Shown here: positions 26,895 through 36,760 of the stretch, in pieces | Numbering within the stretch: position 1 is the first letter of the stretch | Layout: every line of letters begins with the position of its first letter | Assembly (NCBI RefSeq): GCF_021065005.1 | Contig: NZ_CP069247.1 | Coordinates: 310,001 to 374,000, forward strand | Origin: Candidatus Gromoviella agglomerans | Lineage (GTDB): Bacteria; Pseudomonadota; Alphaproteobacteria; CAJXXZ01; G021065005 | Length of the DNA stretch: 64,000 nt | Direction of reading: 5' to 3' | Position numbers and translations under genes: made by a program | Notes under the pieces: model-generated | Database searches by the model: none | What the model was told of the DNA's origin: nothing | The model's input: only the letters and a program-made list of their open reading frames with translations

Positions 26895-27582
26895 TACCTC
26901 AGTGATCGACAAGCGAAATACCTCCAGCTGAAGATAAGCAAATTTGTAGATATTTAAAGATATAGTATTACTAGAGAATGTGATATTAGCACTTGTAAGA
27001 ATATATGAAAAATTGCATTTTGAATCAGAATTTAAATCTAGTCTAAATATACAAGCATCAACCAACTTCTGAGGATAATCAGTATAATATGTTATACAAA
27101 ACAATTACTTTACTGCATTCATATATTTTCCATATTAATTTTTCTGTAGATTTGTTTATCAACATAGCTAAATAACAAAAATTTATTACCATCACTTTAC
27201 ATCTTTTGCTAAAAACCTCAAATACGTATGTTCACTGCTGCACTAACAACAATTCATGCTCGTAATAAAAATCCTTCCTCGGAATTTAAACTGTATTAAA
27301 TATTACTCAGAAAAGTACGCTCTATTATTTATCAGAATTTGCAATCATTCACAGATTGAGCAACTCACTTGATTAGACAAACGATGAATAATCATTTGAA
27401 GCTCAATCCATCAATTTTTTAAGTCTATTAGAAGTATTTTAGAGAAATATTGCCTTTATAGATACAGAACCTGTTGTTATTAGAAGATTATGTATTCTGA
27501 GCCAATACAAATACAAACGAATGAACGAAATACTAGAAATAAATAAAAAATCCATATATTAAAAATAAAAAATATCAATATT
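26895..27582. other. Long AT-rich spacer without recognised genes
   Basis: A 688-bp convergent spacer between the orphan exported protein and groEL, followed by the 31-bp minisatellite. Short frames on both strands are broken and none resembles a known protein. A 101-codon minus-strand frame beginning at 27104 runs into the exported-protein gene and looks random. It may be a decayed gene, but nothing recognisable remains. Confidence 0.5.
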
Positions 27583-27880
27583 TTATTGAAAAACTCCACC
27601 AAAACTGAGCAAATTATTGAAAGACTCCACCAAAACTGAGCAAATTATTGAAAAACTCCACCAAAACTGAGCAAATTATTGAAAAACTCCACCAAAACTG
27701 AGCAAATTATTGAAAAACTCCACCAAAACTGAGCAAATTATTGAAAGACTCCACCAAAACTGAGCAAATTATTGAAAGACTCCACCAAAACTGAGCAAGT
27801 TATTGAAAAACTCCACCAAAACTGAGCAAATTATTGAAAAACTCCACCAAAACTGAGCAAATTATCGAAAGACTCCACCA
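27583..27880. repeat. Minisatellite: nine full copies of a 31-bp unit plus a partial copy
   Basis: The unit ttattgaaaaactccaccaa + aactgagcaaa (31 bp) repeats head-to-tail from 27583 to 27861, with a 19-bp tenth copy to 27880. Copies differ only in a few positions (aaaaa/aaaga, one caaat/caagt, one ttg/tcg). It abuts the 3' end of groEL (stop at 27917-27919 on the minus strand). With a 31-bp period and stop codons in each unit it is not protein-coding. There are no spacers between units, so it is not CRISPR. Confidence 0.96.
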
Positions 27881-27916
27881 GCTTCACCAAAAAAACCAAC
27901 AAAATTACAATCAGAA

Positions 27917-29542
27917 TTAATATGGACCCATCGGACTAGTATCTTTTGGAGTCTGTTCTTTATCCTTGGACACAACAACTTCAGTTCCTATTGCAGTAGA
28001 AGCAACCGATATTGCATTCTTTATTGCACTTATCGTGACATTGACAGGATCTATAATGCCGGACTTGATCATATCACAAAATACACCGCGACTTGCATCG
28101 AATCCATAATTTGTATCAGGCGAGCTCATTATCTTATCCACAATCAAATCAGACTTTTCACCAGCATTAAATAAAATTGTCTCTATAGGCAAAGACAGAG
28201 CATCGTAAACTATCTGAACACCCAATTTAATATCAGGAGAATCTTCCAACTTCATCAATTGACTCAAAGCATCTCGACATCTCAAAAGAGCAATTCCTCC
28301 ACCAGGAACAATTCCACCTTCCATCGCCGATTTTGTCGCACGCAATGCATCATCTAATCTATCTTTCTTCTCCTTTACCTCAATTTCAGTTGCGCCTCCA
28401 ACTTTTATCACACCAACTCCACCTGATAATTTAGCAATTCTTTCTTGAAGTTTTTCTCTTTCATATTCGCTAGTCTCATTGTCAAGAAGTGACTTTATCT
28501 GAGCAACTCTAGCATTAACATCAGCCTTATCACCTTTACCTCCAACAATCACTGTACTATCTTTAGTCACTTTTATGCTTTCAGCAGAACCGAGATCGGA
28601 TAATCCTATAGCATCAAGCTTATCTCCAAATTTAGAAGAAAACACCTTACCCTTTGTCATTATCGCAATATCCTGCATTAATTCATCTTTTCTGTTGCCA
28701 AACCCTGGAGATTTCACAGCACAAACCTTCAATGCACCACGTAATTTGTTAACAATAAGCACAGTAAGAGCATCTCCATCAACATCATCAGCAATAATCA
28801 AAAGTGATCTATTTGACTTCAGCACACCTTCCAAAACCGCAACAATAGAAGCAGCAGATGAAATCTTGCCATCAAATATCAATATGTACGGATTTTCCAA
28901 CTCACACACCACTGAATCAGATCCACAAAAATAAGGAGAAATATAACCTTTATCAAACTGCAATCCTTGTACAACCTCTATCTCTGTATTGAGGGATTTT
29001 CCTGACTCAACTGTAACAGCTCCGTCCATTCCTGTTTTAGATATAACAGTAGCTACGAGCTGCCCAAGAGAATCATCTCCATTTGCAGATATAGTCGCAA
29101 CATTTTTGACAGATTCTTCATTTGAGACCTTCACTGCCATAGCTCTCAATTGCTCCAATATTTTATCTCTAGCTTTTTCCATCCCTAGCCTAACTTTAGC
29201 CTGATTGACCTTACGATCTCTGCAAACTGTTGCCATACTCTGCATACAAGCATTAGTCAAAATAGCAACACTAGTAGTACCATCTCCTGCTTCATCAACT
29301 GTTTTTGAACTTGCTGAGCGAATCAATTGCGCTCCAATATTTTCAACAGCATCAGAGAATTCAATAGCTTTAACCACTGTTACTCCGTCTTTTGTAATAT
29401 CAGGCGCACCGTATTCTTTTGCAATAATAACATTTCTACCTTTAGGACCCAAAGTAACCTTTACAGCATCAGTAATCTTATTCGCACCACTCAAAATTCT
29501 ATCAATGCCGACATTTCCACTTACGATTTCAACTCCAGCCAT
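27917..29542 (-). CDS. groEL: Chaperonin GroEL (Hsp60)
   Basis: A 541-residue chaperonin with VTLGPKGRNVIIAKEYGAP, DGVTVVKAIEF, and DEAGDGTTSVAIL (ATP site) and GGVGVIKVGGATEIEVKEKKDR. It folds client proteins with GroES in the cytosol. The C-terminus ends TPKDTSPMGPY rather than in a GGM-repeat tail. A perfect Shine-Dalgarno site (ggaggtgat) precedes the ATG. It is co-transcribed with groES, with 15 bp between the coding regions. Confidence 0.98.
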   Translation of the reverse strand: MAGVEIVSGNVGIDRILSGANKITDAVKVTLGPKGRNVIIAKEYGAPDITKDGVTVVKAIEFSDAVENIGAQLIRSASSKTVDEAGDGTTSVAILTNACMQSMATVCRDRKVNQAKVRLGMEKARDKILEQLRAMAVKVSNEESVKNVATISANGDDSLGQLVATVISKTGMDGAVTVESGKSLNTEIEVVQGLQFDKGYISPYFCGSDSVVCELENPYILIFDGKISSAASIVAVLEGVLKSNRSLLIIADDVDGDALTVLIVNKLRGALKVCAVKSPGFGNRKDELMQDIAIMTKGKVFSSKFGDKLDAIGLSDLGSAESIKVTKDSTVIVGGKGDKADVNARVAQIKSLLDNETSEYEREKLQERIAKLSGGVGVIKVGGATEIEVKEKKDRLDDALRATKSAMEGGIVPGGGIALLRCRDALSQLMKLEDSPDIKLGVQIVYDALSLPIETILFNAGEKSDLIVDKIMSSPDTNYGFDASRGVFCDMIKSGIIDPVNVTISAIKNAISVASTAIGTEVVVSKDKEQTPKDTSPMGPY

Positions 29543-29557
29543 ATATCACCTCCAAAA

Positions 29558-29887
29558 TTAAAACACTAACAACACGTCTGAGTAACGAATAACTGCAACT
29601 CTACTAGAATCAGCAGGAATAGACAAATTCAAACCAAAATCTGATAATTCCTGATAATTAACATCAGTTCCAGCATGTTTTCTAAGAAGAATCATATCCC
29701 CTTTCTTGATGTCAAGAGCGACTCTAGTTTCTCCCTTTCCATCCATTTTCCCTGGCCCAACCTCTAGAACTCTTGCAACTTGAGATTTATCAGATGTATC
29801 TGGGAATATAATTCCGCTTTTGCTTTCTGACTTCAAAATACACACTAACAAACAATCATCTATCAATCTTAAATTCGAAGAAGACAT
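29558..29887 (-). CDS. groES: Co-chaperonin GroES
   Basis: A 109-residue co-chaperonin, divergent but with the family pattern: GIIFPDTSDKSQVARVLEVGPG, the second-half IKKGDMILLRKHAGTDV, and the closing strand VAVIRYSDVLLVF. The GroEL-binding mobile loop (SESKSGIIFP) is shorter on hydrophobicity than usual. It starts with a strong aggaggt site. It is upstream of groEL in the usual groESL order. No CIRCE element was found upstream. Confidence 0.95.
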   Translation of the reverse strand: MSSSNLRLIDDCLLVCILKSESKSGIIFPDTSDKSQVARVLEVGPGKMDGKGETRVALDIKKGDMILLRKHAGTDVNYQELSDFGLNLSIPADSSRVAVIRYSDVLLVF

Positions 29888-30030
29888 CGGTAACCTCCTG
29901 TAAAAGTTATAAAAAACACGACTTTTTGATTTTAATATAGTTTCAACAAGAAGTCATTAACTTCGTCGAAAATTTTTATAAACTTGCAAAGTCTGGAACA
30001 CTCTAAGAGGCTATGGTATAGTTAGCTCAT

Positions 30031-30104
30031 GCGCTTGTAGCTCAGATGGACAGAGCACAGGATTCCTAATCTTGCGGTCGGAGGTTCAAGTCCTCTCAAG
30101 CGTG
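30031..30104 (+). tRNA. tRNA-Arg (anticodon CCT)
   Basis: Cloverleaf: acceptor gcgcttg/caagcgt, D-stem gctc/gagc, anticodon stem cagga/tcttg with loop ttcctaa (anticodon CCT, codon AGG), and T-stem ggagg/cctct with loop ttcaagt. The discriminator is G. CCA is not encoded and must be added. Confidence 0.96.
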
Positions 30105-30158
30105 TTCCATTGTATGATTTATTGTAATATAATTACTCCATAACATGTTCATAAACAG

Positions 30159-30653
30159 ATGGTAGAGATTCTATCTAAAAAAGCGATAGCTATTTGGCTA
30201 ATACAAAATACATCTCTGACTTTTGAGCAAATATCCCAATTTTGCTCTTTGAGCATAATCGAGATACAAAGCATGGCGGATGGTAATCATGATATAAAGG
30301 AAGGTCTAAACCCAATTGAGAACGGGCAACTTACAATTGAAGAAATTCATAGATGCGAAAGAGATGAAGATGCAATATTAATCGCATCAAACGATGAGAA
30401 ATACAAATTTCATTACAAACCAGCAAAAAGCAATCATATAACAACAAATGATAGCATAAGTGCAATAATTTGGCTGCTCAAAAAATATCCATCGCTAGAA
30501 AATGAAGTCATAGCAAAATTGAGTAACTCTTCGATCGATATGGTTAGAACAATCAAAAACAGAGGAGGAAAACTCAAAAGCGTCATCGCTCACAATCCTA
30601 TTAAATTAGGGTTATGCACTCAAAGTGAACTAGAAAAATACGTAAAATCATAG
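30159..30653 (+). CDS. trcR: DUF1013 family protein, TrcR-like transcription factor
   Basis: A 164-residue cytosolic protein of the alphaproteobacteria-specific DUF1013 family. The Caulobacter member, TrcR, associates with RNA polymerase to control cell-cycle genes. Diagnostic stretches are KKAIAIWLIQNTSLTFEQI, the HTH-like FCSLSIIEIQSMADG, NPIENGQLTIEEIHRCE, and in the second half AIIWLLKKYPSLENEVIAKL followed by HNPIKLGLCTQSELE. It contains two helix-turn-helix-like repeats. It lies alone downstream of tRNA-Arg. Confidence 0.88.
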   Translation: MVEILSKKAIAIWLIQNTSLTFEQISQFCSLSIIEIQSMADGNHDIKEGLNPIENGQLTIEEIHRCERDEDAILIASNDEKYKFHYKPAKSNHITTNDSISAIIWLLKKYPSLENEVIAKLSNSSIDMVRTIKNRGGKLKSVIAHNPIKLGLCTQSELEKYVKS

Positions 30654-30882
30654 ATCGGAGCAATAAATTCTATTCACTAAGTAGACTAAAAACACAAAAG
30701 AATACAATCTGCGCAATCTCAGCTTTGTTTTTCAAAAAATATCGGTTCAATCTTCTCGCTCATTCAAAAATTTTAGTTTTTTATACAGATTCTTAATTAA
30801 CAAAAATCTCGTAATATAAGAAACTAAACAAAAATAGTGATCTTTCTTTTCATAAGTTATAAAATTCATTCAAACTCATTTC

Positions 30883-32940
30883 ATGATCACTTTGCAAGTG
30901 TTATTTCAAGACATTTCTCATTGCAAAAATGTTGGGCCAAAAAAATTACCATTGATGAAAAGAATAGGTATTCATACAATATTAGACCTATTATTCTTTC
31001 AGCCAATAAGAATATTCGAATTTCCACTAATGCAAAGTCAAGATTTCAAATTCATAAGCAAATCAAAGGAATGTGCAAGCATTCGAGTGTGCAATATCAA
31101 AATCAACAGAAGTACTAGCGTCAATAAAAAACACTTCATTCTTCGAGGAAAAATTGCTGATGATATTGAGCATGATCATCCATGCCAAACATTAAATCAC
31201 ATAGATATCGAAATGGTATTTTTTCACATAAATTCAGTGCGCTCTATCACATCATCTTTTGGGATTGTGAGCGGAAAGTACGAAAAAACAATCACAAATC
31301 AAAGAGTTTTACTAAAATTCATACATCCAACTTTTTCAAGAGTAGAAACAAATCAAAGAATATCTCAGTACTCTCTTCCTTACGGTTTAACATCAAATGA
31401 CATAGTAAAATTTATAAAATCAATAGACATTCCAGAGATCGATGAATGGATTCCACTCAAAATAGTAGAAAGATTTAATTTTCCAACATGGAAAGAAGCA
31501 ATCTTGAACCTACATTTCTCAAAAAATGATGAACAATACAAATTAGCAATAAATCGTCTTGCTTTTGATGAGCTGTTATTTCACTACCTACACAATCAAA
31601 CAACAACACAAAAGTGCAGAATTTATAGTCCAAATGAATCCATTCGACAGGAATTTTTGCAAAATTACGGAATAAAAGAGCTTACACCTTCACAGCGGAA
31701 TGCACTACATACAATCGACAAAGATTTAGCAAATAATCTAATTACATACAGAGTACTTCACGGAGATGTAGGTAGTGGAAAAACAATAATCGCCTTTCTA
31801 TCAATATTAAGTTTTGCTGAACATGATGTTCAAATTGCATTTATCTGTCCAACTGAAATTTTAGCCAGACAGCACTACGAAAATTTCATAAAAACGATAC
31901 AGAAAATGACTTTAATAAAGATTACAACTACCCTTCTAACAGGATCGATGAAAGAAAAGGAAAAGACAAAAATCAGAGAAGGAATATTTAGCAACCAAAT
32001 TCAAGTAATATTTGGAACTCACTCGCTTTTCTCAAATAAAATTAAATTTCATAATCTTGAATACGTAATCATCGATGAATTGCACAAATTTGGAGTATCT
32101 CAACGAAATGCTATTTACGAAAAAGGCATAAACAAGCAAGTCAACATGCTAATAATGAGCGCGACTCCAATCCCTCGAACTCTCGAGCATACTTTATCTG
32201 GATTTATCAATTTGTCAAAAATCGAACAAAAACTCCCAGATCGATTTGAAATAAAAACATATATCATTCATAAAAACAAAGAGGAGAGTCTCTTAAATCA
32301 CATATTCGACAAAATAAAAAATGAAGAATGCGGTTATTGGGTATGCCCATCAATAAAGGAAAACGAAGAGATGAGCTCAATAGAAAGCAGAATAGAAATA
32401 TTTAAAAGAAGTAAACAAATCGACATATCTTGTATATCAATACTACACAGCGAGATTCCAGAAGATGAAAAAAATTCTATAATGCAAAAATTCAAAGAAG
32501 GCGATAAGAAATTAATTTTATGCACAACAGTAATCGAAACTGGAATCGATATTCCAAATGCAACATTCATAGTTGTAGAAAATGCAGAGAGGTTTGGATT
32601 ATCACAATTGCACCAACTCAGAGGCAGAGTCGGCAGAAATGACAAGCAATCTGTATGTTTTTTACTATGCAACGCTTTTGGTCAAAAAATCAAAGAAAGA
32701 CTGAACATAATGCGAGAAACTAATGATGGATTTGTAATTGCAACTAAAGACCTTGAACTAAGAGGTGCGGGCGAATTTTATGGAACAGCACAAAGTGGAG
32801 AATTCAAAATATTCAATTTTGCTGATTTAGATAGACATTCAGAGTTATCAAGAGAAGCTAAAGAAACAGTAGAATCATATGATGATCAACAATTCATATC
32901 ATTGCAGAAATTTATGAACCAAATAACATATCAAATCTAG
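30883..32940 (+). CDS. recG: ATP-dependent DNA helicase RecG
   Basis: A 685-residue superfamily 2 helicase that remodels stalled forks and branched DNA. The N-terminal wedge/OB domain is followed by Walker A HGDVGSGKT, a DELHKFGVSQR box (family DEQHRFGV), MSATPIPRTL, and LHQLRGRVGRND. The protein is of normal length. The Q of the DEQH box is L here, a minor variation. It stands alone with spacers on both sides. Confidence 0.96.
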   Translation: MITLQVLFQDISHCKNVGPKKLPLMKRIGIHTILDLLFFQPIRIFEFPLMQSQDFKFISKSKECASIRVCNIKINRSTSVNKKHFILRGKIADDIEHDHPCQTLNHIDIEMVFFHINSVRSITSSFGIVSGKYEKTITNQRVLLKFIHPTFSRVETNQRISQYSLPYGLTSNDIVKFIKSIDIPEIDEWIPLKIVERFNFPTWKEAILNLHFSKNDEQYKLAINRLAFDELLFHYLHNQTTTQKCRIYSPNESIRQEFLQNYGIKELTPSQRNALHTIDKDLANNLITYRVLHGDVGSGKTIIAFLSILSFAEHDVQIAFICPTEILARQHYENFIKTIQKMTLIKITTTLLTGSMKEKEKTKIREGIFSNQIQVIFGTHSLFSNKIKFHNLEYVIIDELHKFGVSQRNAIYEKGINKQVNMLIMSATPIPRTLEHTLSGFINLSKIEQKLPDRFEIKTYIIHKNKEESLLNHIFDKIKNEECGYWVCPSIKENEEMSSIESRIEIFKRSKQIDISCISILHSEIPEDEKNSIMQKFKEGDKKLILCTTVIETGIDIPNATFIVVENAERFGLSQLHQLRGRVGRNDKQSVCFLLCNAFGQKIKERLNIMRETNDGFVIATKDLELRGAGEFYGTAQSGEFKIFNFADLDRHSELSREAKETVESYDDQQFISLQKFMNQITYQI

Positions 32941-33128
32941 TGAAAAACACAATCTACATTTATCAAAGAGATGAAAGACAAATTCAAAACAAAGATATAA
33001 TTGAATGCGATGTACATTTATCCACTAAAGCAATTTTTAAAAAAATTAATTAATAACATTCATAAATTCAAAAAATTCACTGAATAAAAATGATGTGATA
33101 ATATGATTCAATCATGACATGCCAATAG

Positions 33129-34232
33129 ATGAAGATCGAAATAAAAGACATACTAAATGAGGTAAAAAAAACACTCAATATGATGAGTAATAGTCTCAAT
33201 ATTAATCAAAAAACAGAAACATTAACGAGCTTACAAGACACACTTTCTGATCCATCTTTATGGGACAATCCATCTCAAGCAATATCTCTGAGTAAAGAAG
33301 TTGACTATCTGCAAAAGACAATTTCAATGTACAACAATTTCAGAAAATCCCTTGAGGACATAGAGCAATTTCTCGAAATGGATGATTCCGATGAATTTAT
33401 TAATAATTTATACTCAGATGCAGAAACTTTGCTTGCGCAAGTAAAAAGAAGCAGCATAATATGCTTTTTATCAAGCGAAGGAGATGACTGTAACTGCTTC
33501 CTTGAAATAAACTCAGGCGCAGGCGGAACAGAGGCTCAAGATTGGACGGAAATGTTATCAAACATGTACATAAAATGGGCGGAAAAATCTGGATATTCTG
33601 TTGAGATTGTTAATCAACTCAAAGGAGAAGAAGCTGGAATAAAAAACATCTGCATAAAGATTATCAATCAATCATCAACTCATGCATATGGGTGGCTGAA
33701 ATTTGAATCAGGTGTGCATAGATTGGTGCGAATATCTCCATTCGACTCATCTTCACGAAGACACACCAGCTTTTCATCAGTTTGGGCATATCCTGAAATT
33801 GACGATTCTATTGAAATTCAAATACAAGAAAAAGACTTACGCATTGACACATTTCGCGCTTCTGGAGCAGGTGGACAGCATGTTAACAAGACTGATTCTG
33901 CAATAAGAATAACTCACATTCCAACAAACATTGTTGTGCAATGTCAAGATGACAGATCGCAACATAAAAATAAAGCTGAAGCTATGAAAATGCTAAAATC
34001 GAGATTGTATCAGATTGAACTAGAAAAAAAAATGAGTGATCTTCAGAAGAAAAATTCCTCCAAGAAAAATATTGAGTGGGGGAATCAAATAAGATCATAT
34101 GTATTACAACCATACCAAATGGTTAAGGATAATAGAACTAACTTAGAACGGTCTGATGCACAAAATATACTCAACGGAGATATATCAGAATTTTTAGAAA
34201 AAGCACTTGAAAATGGACTACAAACAAATTAA
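33129..34232 (+). CDS. prfB: Peptide chain release factor 2
   Basis: RF2 reads UGA and UAA stops. It carries the SPF tripeptide in LVRISPFDSSSRR and the catalytic GGQ in GAGGQHVNKTDSA. Length is 367 residues, the same as full-length RF2. The frame is continuous from ATG at 33129 and shows no internal TGA near codon 25, so the programmed +1 frameshift used by many bacteria to autoregulate RF2 is absent here. Confidence 0.97.
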   Translation: MKIEIKDILNEVKKTLNMMSNSLNINQKTETLTSLQDTLSDPSLWDNPSQAISLSKEVDYLQKTISMYNNFRKSLEDIEQFLEMDDSDEFINNLYSDAETLLAQVKRSSIICFLSSEGDDCNCFLEINSGAGGTEAQDWTEMLSNMYIKWAEKSGYSVEIVNQLKGEEAGIKNICIKIINQSSTHAYGWLKFESGVHRLVRISPFDSSSRRHTSFSSVWAYPEIDDSIEIQIQEKDLRIDTFRASGAGGQHVNKTDSAIRITHIPTNIVVQCQDDRSQHKNKAEAMKMLKSRLYQIELEKKMSDLQKKNSSKKNIEWGNQIRSYVLQPYQMVKDNRTNLERSDAQNILNGDISEFLEKALENGLQTN

Positions 34233-34544
34233 TTCAGTTATACATTATAAAACTATTTAATTAGAATGAGGGAATTTCTCGCAGACAAACAAAAATTTGA
34301 GAGATATATAAATGTGAACTGAAAGTAAAATGAATGGACAAAATAATCAGATAGAAAATTATCACAAAAGACTTTACATTTTGCTATTCACACTTAAATG
34401 CATTTTTACTTTAAGGTAAATAATAGAAGTTGAAACTTTATCAACAATTCATTTTAGATCAAAACATTCATATTCTTCAGAAGAAGCATGACTAACAAAA
34501 GCAGATCAAGCTAATTGAAAATTATAAAGATGCAAATGAAAAAA
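34233..34544. other. Convergent spacer between prfB and ligA
   Basis: A 312-bp AT-rich spacer at two gene ends. No frame, RNA motif or terminator was recognised. Confidence 0.5.
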
Positions 34545-36644
34545 TCACTTTAGCATTTTTGTAATAATTGCAAATTCATTTTCATTCATGATCTGGACAC
34601 CAAATTTCAATGCTTTTTGCAATTTACTGCCATCTCCATCACCTGTAAGCAAAATATCTGTATTCTTGGAGATAGTAGTCGTATAAATCCCACCAAATTT
34701 TGATATAATATTCAAAATATAAGATCTAGATCCAAGCGAAAACTTTCCTGTTATTGCAATTCTTTTGTTATCTAAAGGTAGAGTTTCTGTATTGTAATCT
34801 TCAATAGAAAGAAATTGCAATAGAGCTAACACATCAAAATAGTGTTTGCAAAAAAAAGCAACAATTTCATTTGCCACAACAGATCCGATTCCATGAATTT
34901 CACTTAAGTTTGATGCTATGAATTCTTTTTTAGCTACAAAATCAGATTGGTTTATATGATCAAACATTTTTAAGAAGTCATTTACCGATTTATACTTGTT
35001 TGCAATAATTCTTGCAGTAAATTTTCCGACTCCACGAATACCAATTGCGTATAGAAATCTATCAAAAGTCGTATTTTTCGCATTATCAATTTCTTTTAGC
35101 AAATTATCGATTGACTTATCTTTCCAAAACCTGCTCAATACAGTACGATTCAGTTTAAAGATATCCACAAAAGATTGAAGAGCGCCAGCTTTGTATAGGT
35201 ATTGAACATTTTTGACTCCGAGTCCACTTATGTTCATAGCATCTCGCGAAACAAAATGAAGTATCGATGCAATTTTCTTATCTCTACAATTTGGATTTTC
35301 ACAAAAAAGCAATGGAGATTCGTAACGCAGGGGAGTTTTACAACAAGGACAGAGATTTGGACATCTTATATCTGAATGCTTATTGCTTTCAGTAATATTT
35401 GCTTTTCTCACACCAATAATGTGAGGTATCACATCGCCAGCTCTTTCAACAGTGATGTAATCTCCTATTTTCATTTCCATATTGACGATTTCTTGGTAAT
35501 TATGTAGCGTAACATTTGATATATTCACCCCCCCTAAGTTAATTGTCTCTATATTAGCTACAGGAGTCACCTGTCCAGTCCTTCCAACTTGCCAAGAAAC
35601 ATTAATTAACTTAGACACCCCTATGTTTGCGTCAAATTTATATGCTATAGCATACCGAGGATATGCTCCCGATGAGCCAATAACACTCTGTAAATTCAAA
35701 TCATTAACTTTAAATACTATTCCATCGATATGACAAGGTAAATTATCACGAATTTTTGCAATATGCTCATAAAATTCAACCATTTCAGTGAGATTGGAGC
35801 ATATTCTTCTTGGAACACATTCAATTCCACAATTACTCAACACAGACATAACCTGAGTGTATTTCGTAAATTCATAAAAATCACCAAAAAAACCATGTGC
35901 CATAAAACGTAATTTCTTTTGATCTTCAACAGATGCATTAATTTGCCTAAGCAATCCAGATGCAGCATGTCGCGATGTTGAAAATTTCCCTTTACACAAT
36001 TCATTTATTGCAATATAGTCATTTTTATTTAGATAAACCTCTCCGCGCACCTCAAACACAGAGTTAATATCATGAAAATTCTTAAAATCATGAGAATCAA
36101 AAAATGATTCATTTCGAAAAAAAAGTTCATCAGTATTACTAATGAATTTGCTAAAATCATTCACTTCAACACAATTTTGCATTAAGTTATGACGAATATT
36201 TTGAATATAAATCGCGTTTGCTTTTACATTTTCTCCACAAGAGCCATCTCCTCTCGTCGCAAAAGATATAGCATGATGCTGATCATATTTAATGATCAAA
36301 GTCAATCCATCAACTTTCAATTCTCCAACAAATTCTATGTTCCCATCAGGACATGATTTTTGTATTCTATCAACAAACGCAGCTAACTGATCTCTCGAGT
36401 AGACATTTTTCAATGATAAGACAGGAGCTAAATGACGAATTTTATTATCTGCATCAATGCCACGTCCAATGGTAATATCTTCAAACAAGCTCTCCAATTC
36501 ACATTTAAGCAAGTCATATTCCTTATCAGGAATCACAGAAACATTCTTTCCATAATACATAGCATCATAATATGTAATTTTTTCCTTCAGTTGCTTTATA
36601 CGCTTTAATTTACTTGCAGAAATACTTTCTGAATTATCAAACAT
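34545..36644 (-). CDS. ligA: NAD+-dependent DNA ligase
   Basis: A 699-residue ligase. The adenylated lysine is Lys110 in the GELKVDGL motif, the zinc finger is CPCCKTPLRYESPLLFC plus C, followed by helix-hairpin-helix repeats (GVGKFTARI, IHGIGSVVANEI), and a BRCT domain at about 620-699 (LPLDNKRIAITGKF). It seals nicks in replication and repair. Nearby on the same strand is topA, 116 bp upstream. Confidence 0.97.
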   Translation of the reverse strand: MFDNSESISASKLKRIKQLKEKITYYDAMYYGKNVSVIPDKEYDLLKCELESLFEDITIGRGIDADNKIRHLAPVLSLKNVYSRDQLAAFVDRIQKSCPDGNIEFVGELKVDGLTLIIKYDQHHAISFATRGDGSCGENVKANAIYIQNIRHNLMQNCVEVNDFSKFISNTDELFFRNESFFDSHDFKNFHDINSVFEVRGEVYLNKNDYIAINELCKGKFSTSRHAASGLLRQINASVEDQKKLRFMAHGFFGDFYEFTKYTQVMSVLSNCGIECVPRRICSNLTEMVEFYEHIAKIRDNLPCHIDGIVFKVNDLNLQSVIGSSGAYPRYAIAYKFDANIGVSKLINVSWQVGRTGQVTPVANIETINLGGVNISNVTLHNYQEIVNMEMKIGDYITVERAGDVIPHIIGVRKANITESNKHSDIRCPNLCPCCKTPLRYESPLLFCENPNCRDKKIASILHFVSRDAMNISGLGVKNVQYLYKAGALQSFVDIFKLNRTVLSRFWKDKSIDNLLKEIDNAKNTTFDRFLYAIGIRGVGKFTARIIANKYKSVNDFLKMFDHINQSDFVAKKEFIASNLSEIHGIGSVVANEIVAFFCKHYFDVLALLQFLSIEDYNTETLPLDNKRIAITGKFSLGSRSYILNIISKFGGIYTTTISKNTDILLTGDGDGSKLQKALKFGVQIMNENEFAIITKMLK

Positions 36645-36760
36645 AAATAATAGCTAGAAAAGGAATTTTACAAAACATATGGACAGATCGCAATGTTTCT
36701 AATTTGCAACAAAGCGCTACTTCAAACAAACAATAGCTAGAAAGCATAAATCTCGACACA

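Noticed and set aside
26799-27104. Minus-strand frame of 101 codons
   Set aside because: It overlaps the end of the exported-protein gene and is rich in Phe/Cys/Ile typical of antisense AT-rich DNA; no signature seen.
27583-27880. Possible CRISPR array
   Set aside because: Units follow each other without spacers and are 31 bp long; no cas gene is present.
29888-30030. Heat-shock promoter or CIRCE before groES
   Set aside because: No inverted repeat matching CIRCE and no convincing sigma-32 hexamers with correct spacing.
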